10,787 bases of DNA, from the NCBI GenBank assembly GCA_035301025.1, contig DATGUV010000078.1, positions 1-10,787 on the forward strand, given 5' to 3'. Made by a program: the position numbers and the translations under genes. Numbering within the stretch: the first letter of the stretch is position 1; every line of letters begins with the position of its first letter. Positions 6,065 through 10,787 of the stretch are shown piece by piece. The DNA is from CALAMD01 sp035301025. Its GTDB lineage: Bacteria; Bacillota; Bacilli; Bacillales; Amphibacillaceae. The notes under the pieces were generated by a model that saw only the letters and a program-made list of their open reading frames with translations, was not told the DNA's origin and did no database searches.

Positions 6065-9000
6065 ATGAACGGAATTAATCGCTATTTAGCGGAAAATAAA
6101 GATATACAATCCATTATTTCTGGAATAGAAAGTGGTATGAAAGAGCAGCTTATTGCAGGATTATCCGGTTCTGCTAGAAGTCTGCTTGTTGCTAATATCC
6201 AACAAGCACTTGATCGCCCGCTTCTGTTTATTACCCATCAATTAAATCAAGCTGAACAGTTGTATGATGATTTATCGGGATTAGTGGATGAATCTCTTGT
6301 ACATTTATATCCAGTAAATGAACTCCTTGCTTCAGAAGTAGCCGTTGCTAGTCCGGAGCTAAGAAGTGAAAGAATTCAAGCACTCTCTTCTTGGATGAAA
6401 CAAAAGAAAGGTATTATTATTGCTCCAGTTGCAGCTTTAAAACGATTTCTACCTCCTGTATCTTATTGGAATGACCATCTAAAACAGATTCAGGTAGGAG
6501 ATATTATGGATATCGACACAACCATCAATCGTTTTGTACAAATGGGCTATGAGCGTACAGGAATGGTTTCAACACCAGGTGAGTTTAGTATACGCGGGGG
6601 CATTATTGACATTTATCCAATTACAGAAGATCACCCAGTTCGGATTGAGTTATTTGATGAAGAAATAGACTCCATTCGATATTTTGACGTGGGCACACAA
6701 CGCTCCCTCAATCAAAAAGAACAAATAGAAATATTGCCAGCAACGGAAATGATTTTAACGGATGAAGATTTAATTGCTGGTGCAGACCGGATGGAGAAAT
6801 CTTTAAGCAAGTCATTCACTCGAATGACAAATGCTGAAGCGAAAGAAACATTAATGGAGTCGGTATCTTATGATATTGAACGATTAAAAGAAGCAGAGCG
6901 TTTCCCTGAGATGCATACACATGTAAGTTATTTTTATGAACAACCTGCTAGTTTACTAGATTATTTACCAGAAGACGGGTTAATTATTTTTGATGAAATG
7001 AGCCGTATTCAAGAGACAGCAACACATCTAGATCAGGAAGAAGATGAGTGGTTCAAAAGTTTATTACTAACGAATCAACTTTTACAAGACAGTACATTTT
7101 CTTTTAGGTGGGACGATGTTTGGTCACGAGTAACGATGCAACGATTATATCTATCTGTCTTCCTGCGTCACGTACCAAATACACAACCAGAGAATATTGT
7201 TAATATCTCATCTCGTCCAATGCAAGACTTCCACGGACAAATGAACTTGTTCCAAACGGAATTACAACGGTGGGAAAAAGGTGATTACTCTATTGTCATT
7301 GTAGCCCCGACTGAAAAACGGGCTGAAAAGGTTCAGTCCATTTTAGAAGACTATGATATGGAGTCTAGTGTTGTTGATGAAGTCCGTTTACCTGCGCTGC
7401 AACCGATTATTGTCGTTGGAAATATTCGAACAGGTATTGAGTTTCCTATGTATAAACTTGCAATTATTACTGAAGTAGAATTATTTAAACAACAAAAAAT
7501 CCATCGAACACGGAGTAGACAAAAGATTTCCAATGCTGAGCGAATAAAGAGCTACCAAGAATTAAAAGTTGGAGATTATGTCGTTCATGAAAGTCATGGA
7601 ATTGGGAAATATGTAGGGATTGAAACTGTAGAAGTAGCAGGACTCCATAAAGATTATATGCTTATTATGTATTCTGGAGACGACAAGTTGTTTGTACCAG
7701 TAGATCAAATCGATCTAGTGCAAAAATTCGTCGGTTCTGAGGGGAAAGAACCCCGTTTATATAAATTGGGTGGCAGTGAATGGACGAGAGTAAAAAACCG
7801 GGTTCGTTCATCTGTTGAAGATATTGCTGATGAGTTAATTAAGTTATATGCAGAAAGAGAAGCGAGAAAAGGATATGCATTTTCCTCAGATTCATCGTTA
7901 CAACAGGAATTTGAAGCTTCTTTTGCTTATCAAGAAACGACTGACCAGTTACGTTGTGTTGAAGAAATTAAAGAAGACATGGAAAAAGAACGTCCAATGG
8001 ATCGCCTCCTCTGTGGAGATGTAGGATATGGGAAAACAGAAGTAGCTATTCGAGCCGCATTCAAAGCTGTAGCAGACGGGAAACAAGTGGCTATTCTAGT
8101 TCCGACAACAATCTTAGCACAGCAACATTATCAAACGATTGTAGAACGATTTCAAGATTATGGGATTAATATTGGCTTACTAAGTCGTTTCCGTACACGT
8201 ACACAACAAAAAGAAACGTTGGAACAATTAAAGCGTGGACTTGTAGACGTAGTTATCGGAACACATCGTTTATTGTCCAAAGATGTTGAGTTTCGTGATT
8301 TAGGATTACTCGTCGTGGATGAGGAGCAACGATTTGGGGTTAAACATAAGGAGCGGATTAAGCAACTCAAATCAAATGTGGATGTGTTAACACTTACAGC
8401 AACGCCTATTCCAAGAACATTGCATATGTCTATGCTAGGAGTACGTGATTTATCGGTGATTGAAACACCACCAGAAAATAGATTCCCAGTGCAAACATAT
8501 GTAGTGGAATACAATCCTATGTTTATAAAAGAAGCTATTGAACGTGAAATATCCCGCGGTGGACAAGTGTTTTTCTTATATAACCAAGTCCAGAGCATCG
8601 AAAGACAAGCACGGGAAATTAGTAATTTAGTTCCTGACGCCAGGGTCGGTATCGCACATGGACAAATGAATGAAGCGGAACTAGAACATATCATGCTTTC
8701 CTTTTTAGAAGGGGAATTTGATGTTTTAGTAAGTACGACAATTATTGAGACAGGTGTAGACATTCCAAATGTGAATACATTGATTGTATATAACGCAGAT
8801 CGCATGGGCTTAAGTCAGCTGTATCAACTACGTGGGCGCGTAGGTCGTTCTAATCGTGTGGCATATACATACTTTACCCATCAGAAGGATAAAGTACTTA
8901 CAGAAGTCGCAGAGAAACGACTACAAGCCATTAAGGAATTTACCGAATTAGGATCTGGATTTAAAATTGCTATGCGGGATTTATCCATTCGCGGTGCTGG

Positions 9001-9592
9001 AAATTTACTTGGTTCCCAACAACATGGATTTATCGACTCAGTCGGATTTGATATGTATTCTCAAATGTTACAAGATGCTATTGAAGCTCGTAAAGATGGG
9101 AAAGAGTTGGATGAGTTCGTTATATTTGAACCAGAGTTATCCGTGCAGTTAGACGCATATATTCCGGAAACATATATTGCAGATGAAGAACAAAAAATCG
9201 ATATGTATAAACAGTTCCAAACGATCCGATCGGATGAGGATGTTCAAGATTTACAAGATGAATTAATGGACCGTTTTGGAGATTACCCACCACAAGTGGA
9301 AAACTTATTCATCGTAGCTATGTTAAAACGATATGCGAAGGAACAACGTATTGAATCGATTGAAGAATTTCCAAATAAGATTGAACTTATCATGGAAGAG
9401 AAGCGCAGCCAGCAAATTGATGGAGCGAAAGTCTTTGAAGTGGCTAATTCCTTTGGACGAAATATTCAACTTGGAACCGAACATCAGAAGTTAAAAGTAA
9501 ACATTCGTTGGTCTATGAATGAGACACACAATCGGTATGAAACTGCTAAGGAATTTATGAAACAATTGCATGATGCAGATCGAGAAGAGTAA
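6065..9592 (+). CDS. mfd: Transcription-repair coupling factor Mfd
   Basis: Mfd is an ATP-driven DNA translocase that pushes stalled RNA polymerase off lesions and recruits UvrA for strand-specific repair. The 1175-aa length is normal. A UvrB-like N-terminal module occupies about 1-350, including the VSTPGEFSIRGGIIDIYP segment near 168-185. The RNA-polymerase-interacting domain starts near 497 (KVGDYVVHESHGIGKYVGI). The RecG-like translocase has Walker A GDVGYGKTE at 651-659, the DEEQ box at 752-755, motif III TATPIPR at 778-784 and motif VI RGRVGR at 923-928. The C-terminal autoinhibitory TRCF domain runs from about 1010 to the end, with the ELMDRFGDYPP motif. All ATPase motifs are intact. 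The ribosome binding site GGAGG (6052-6056) is 8 nt before ATG. No convincing promoter was found in the 103-nt gap after the fin terminator. An imperfect inverted repeat AGATGC…GCATCT (6000-6035) lies there. Confidence 0.98.
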   Translation: MNGINRYLAENKDIQSIISGIESGMKEQLIAGLSGSARSLLVANIQQALDRPLLFITHQLNQAEQLYDDLSGLVDESLVHLYPVNELLASEVAVASPELRSERIQALSSWMKQKKGIIIAPVAALKRFLPPVSYWNDHLKQIQVGDIMDIDTTINRFVQMGYERTGMVSTPGEFSIRGGIIDIYPITEDHPVRIELFDEEIDSIRYFDVGTQRSLNQKEQIEILPATEMILTDEDLIAGADRMEKSLSKSFTRMTNAEAKETLMESVSYDIERLKEAERFPEMHTHVSYFYEQPASLLDYLPEDGLIIFDEMSRIQETATHLDQEEDEWFKSLLLTNQLLQDSTFSFRWDDVWSRVTMQRLYLSVFLRHVPNTQPENIVNISSRPMQDFHGQMNLFQTELQRWEKGDYSIVIVAPTEKRAEKVQSILEDYDMESSVVDEVRLPALQPIIVVGNIRTGIEFPMYKLAIITEVELFKQQKIHRTRSRQKISNAERIKSYQELKVGDYVVHESHGIGKYVGIETVEVAGLHKDYMLIMYSGDDKLFVPVDQIDLVQKFVGSEGKEPRLYKLGGSEWTRVKNRVRSSVEDIADELIKLYAEREARKGYAFSSDSSLQQEFEASFAYQETTDQLRCVEEIKEDMEKERPMDRLLCGDVGYGKTEVAIRAAFKAVADGKQVAILVPTTILAQQHYQTIVERFQDYGINIGLLSRFRTRTQQKETLEQLKRGLVDVVIGTHRLLSKDVEFRDLGLLVVDEEQRFGVKHKERIKQLKSNVDVLTLTATPIPRTLHMSMLGVRDLSVIETPPENRFPVQTYVVEYNPMFIKEAIEREISRGGQVFFLYNQVQSIERQAREISNLVPDARVGIAHGQMNEAELEHIMLSFLEGEFDVLVSTTIIETGVDIPNVNTLIVYNADRMGLSQLYQLRGRVGRSNRVAYTYFTHQKDKVLTEVAEKRLQAIKEFTELGSGFKIAMRDLSIRGAGNLLGSQQHGFIDSVGFDMYSQMLQDAIEARKDGKELDEFVIFEPELSVQLDAYIPETYIADEEQKIDMYKQFQTIRSDEDVQDLQDELMDRFGDYPPQVENLFIVAMLKRYAKEQRIESIEEFPNKIELIMEEKRSQQIDGAKVFEVANSFGRNIQLGTEHQKLKVNIRWSMNETHNRYETAKEFMKQLHDADREE

Positions 9593-9986
9593 AAAAACTC
9601 ATTCGGTATGTATAGTTCTTTCAAGATGATCAATACTACACATATCATGGAATATTTTTACACGTGTATACATTTCTTCATGAGAAGGTTCATTTCAACA
9701 TGTAATTGTGAATGACGTATGATAACTACACATTGCACATGGTGAAGTGTATGGCTGTTTGTACAAGGGTGAATGAATTTCATAAAACGTATCTTATGCT
9801 ACGTCCATACAACATGAAAGTTCCGTTAATTCACTTGAAACGACATGCTGTATTGAAGTAGATGTTTTTAGCAATTGTGACCTTCACTCAAGTACTAAAT
9901 ATTCGTGAACATTGAGCACTAGGACAAGATGCGTTCAATGTACGTGTACGACAGTTGAATATACGAAAGAGAGGTTGTTATGCTAC
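9593..9986. other. mfd–spoVT intergenic region, no clear signals
   Basis: This 394-nt gap has no supported gene. No hairpin with a T tract follows mfd, so either transcription continues or termination is not of the simple type. SpoVT is made under sigma-G in B. subtilis, but no GnATR-N17/18-CATnnTA pair could be placed. CATACAAC (9806-9813) resembles a sigma-E -10 element without a matching -35. The frame of spoVT is open upstream to 9912, but that stretch has no similarity to SpoVT and its start has no ribosome binding site. Confidence 0.5.
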
Positions 9987-10523
9987 ATGAAAGCTACCGG
10001 TATTGTACGTCGTATTGACGACCTAGGAAGAGTGGTCATCCCAAAGGAAATAAGAAGGACACTGCGCATTCGAGAAGGAGATCCACTAGAGATATTTGTT
10101 GATCGAGAAGGGGAAGTCATTTTGAAGAAATATTCTCCGATTAATGAATTGGGTCATTTTGCAACAGAATATGCAGAGGCTTTGTATGATTCCTTGCAAT
10201 TCCCGATTTTAATCTGTGACCGGGATGAAATTATTGCCCTTGCAGGTATTTCTAAAAAAGATTACTTACACAAAAGCATTGGAAGTGAAATTGAACATAC
10301 GATGGGAGAGCGGACAACGACGAAAGAGTTCGAGTCATCTGTTATAGAGATTGTTGAAGGGCAAACAGAAGAGTTGGATTCATACTGTATTAGTCCCATC
10401 ATTGCAAACGGAGACCCTATCGGATGTGTGATGTCATTCTCCATGGATGCAGGTGCAATGTCAGACATAGAAGAAAAGGTTATTGATACTGCGGCACGCT
10501 TTTTAGCCAAACAAATGGAATAA
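9987..10523 (+). CDS. spoVT: Stage V sporulation regulator SpoVT
   Basis: SpoVT is an AbrB-family DNA-binding tetramer made in the forespore that raises or lowers expression of many sigma-G genes and affects spore coat, resistance and germination. The 178-aa length equals the B. subtilis protein. Residues 1-50 are the swapped-hairpin AbrB domain, here almost identical to B. subtilis (GIVRRIDDLGRVVIPKEI, then RRTLRIREGDPLEIF). Residues about 56-178 are a diverged GAF domain (YDSLQFPILICDRDEIIALAG, and SPIIANGDPIGCVMSFS). The much weaker conservation of the GAF half is normal. The start at 9987 follows from homology (MKATGIVRR). The ribosome binding site AAGAGAGG (9967-9974) is 12 nt away, a rather long spacing. 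In B. subtilis the next gene is the MATE-like yabM; here a terminator and a tandem repeat follow. Confidence 0.97.
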   Translation: MKATGIVRRIDDLGRVVIPKEIRRTLRIREGDPLEIFVDREGEVILKKYSPINELGHFATEYAEALYDSLQFPILICDRDEIIALAGISKKDYLHKSIGSEIEHTMGERTTTKEFESSVIEIVEGQTEELDSYCISPIIANGDPIGCVMSFSMDAGAMSDIEEKVIDTAARFLAKQME

Positions 10524-10524
10524 G

Positions 10525-10568
10525 ACATGAAAAAACACGCGAGAATTTTCTCGCGTGTTTTTTCATGT
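10525..10568. terminator. Long bidirectional terminator after spoVT
   Basis: Two 21-nt arms (10525-10545 and 10548-10568) are perfectly complementary around TT, one base after the spoVT stop codon. The GC core is CACGCGAGAA/TTCTCGCGTG, flanked by six A on the left and six T on the right. Both strands therefore have a stem followed by a T tract, so it can stop spoVT transcripts from the left and transcripts of the minus-strand repeat frame from the right. Confidence 0.93.
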
Positions 10569-10636
10569 GTACTTGATTTAAAACGTTACAATGGGGAAAG
10601 TAAAGGATTGTTATATATACGTTAAAAATCTCCATC

Positions 10637-10787
10637 TCATGTTAGCAATTTACTTTGACGATTAGGCGTAATCAAAGCAGTTCCGGACCCGAAATCGAAT
10701 TTAATTAGACGATTACGCGTAATCAAAGCAGTTCCAGCACCTAATTCGAATTTAATTAGACGATTAGGCGTAATCAAAGCAGTTCCG
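10637..10787 (-). CDS. C-terminal end of a hypothetical 17-residue tandem-repeat protein (partial)
   Basis: The minus strand is open from the window edge to a TGA at 10637-10639, giving 49 visible codons. The translation consists of a 17-residue repeat, for example GTALITRNRLIKFDFGS, a neighbouring unit GTALITPNRLIKFELGA, and a last shortened unit GTALITPNRQSKLLT. I do not recognise a family. The unit ends in a Gly-rich turn and is otherwise mixed hydrophobic and basic. Differences between the two complete DNA units fall in five codons: one silent (Gly), three mild (E/D, L/F, A/S) and one radical (P/R). This pattern suits selection on a protein but is too little to prove it. No start codon or ribosome binding site can be judged, as the 5' part is outside. 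The alternative is a non-coding tandem repeat whose unit length happens to be a multiple of three. Confidence 0.4.
   Translation of the reverse strand, partial: GTALITPNRLIKFELGAGTALITRNRLIKFDFGSGTALITPNRQSKLLT
10657..10787. repeat. 51-bp direct tandem repeat, running off the window
   Basis: Two complete units (10657-10707 and 10708-10758) match at 45 of 51 positions. A third (10759-10787) is cut by the window end and matches the first unit at all 29 visible bases. The differences cluster in unit positions 29-38; the rest differs only at position 9. There is no spacer between units, so this is not a CRISPR array. The number of further copies is unknown. Confidence 0.93.
10711..10724. other. 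14-bp perfect palindrome inside the repeat unit
   Basis: GATTACGCGTAATC is its own inverse complement in the second unit. In units one and three the centre reads GATTAGGCGTAATC, which keeps the outer GATTA/TAATC arms but breaks the centre. The second unit has a further palindrome AATTCGAATT at 10743-10752. The sites recur every 51 bp, about five helical turns, so all copies would face roughly the same side of the DNA. Confidence 0.6.

Noticed and set aside
8158..8805. 215-codon open frame on the minus strand inside mfd
   Set aside because: It lies opposite the conserved translocase motifs of mfd, has no ribosome binding site, and its Ser/Thr/Ile-rich composition is typical of an antisense shadow.
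9912..9986. N-terminal extension of spoVT
   Set aside because: The extra residues (Cys/Thr-rich) have no similarity to SpoVT, and MKATGIVRR at 9987 is the known conserved start.
9980..10018. 12-codon ATG frame just upstream of and overlapping the spoVT start
   Set aside because: It is closer to the ribosome binding site than the spoVT ATG, but very short and without any evidence of conservation; chance is the simpler reading.
10657..10787. CRISPR array
   Set aside because: The units are directly joined, with no unique spacers, and nearly the whole 51 bp is repeated.

Overview
The window is a low-GC Firmicutes chromosome segment from an endospore-forming member of the Bacillaceae. The gene order purR – spoVG – glmU – prs – ctc – pth – fin – mfd – spoVT is the order known from Bacillus subtilis, and all nine proteins are recognisable from their motifs and lengths. 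I cannot name the genus from this stretch alone.

Layout. Positions 1-774 hold purR, cut at its 5' end by the window edge and closed by a terminator at 807-845. The gene that follows purR in B. subtilis, yabJ (RidA family), is missing. spoVG (1039-1329) has a near-perfect sigma-H promoter and its own terminator. A strong sigma-A-type promoter (1585-1613) then drives glmU and prs (19 nt apart), with no evident terminator before ctc; a large hairpin at 4840-4901 closes this group. pth follows, then fin, which has a sigma-F-like promoter and a terminator, then the long mfd gene. A 394-nt gap without clear signals separates mfd from spoVT, which ends in a very long symmetrical terminator. All nine genes are on the plus strand.

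Functions. The cluster mixes housekeeping and sporulation genes. Housekeeping: purine repression (PurR), UDP-GlcNAc synthesis for cell wall (GlmU), PRPP synthesis (Prs), ribosomal protein L25/Ctc, peptidyl-tRNA hydrolase, transcription-coupled repair (Mfd). Sporulation: SpoVG, Fin, SpoVT. PurR senses the PRPP made by Prs. Fin limits sigma-F (and helps the switch to sigma-G), and SpoVT tunes sigma-G genes in the forespore.

The accessory part is the right edge. From 10657 a 51-bp tandem repeat starts and runs out of the window (two full units plus 29 nt). On the minus strand it reads as a 17-residue repeat protein whose C-terminus and stop lie here, convergent with spoVT. Each unit also carries a 14-bp (near-)palindrome. 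This is the least explained element in the window. The rest is an ordinary, well-conserved core region.
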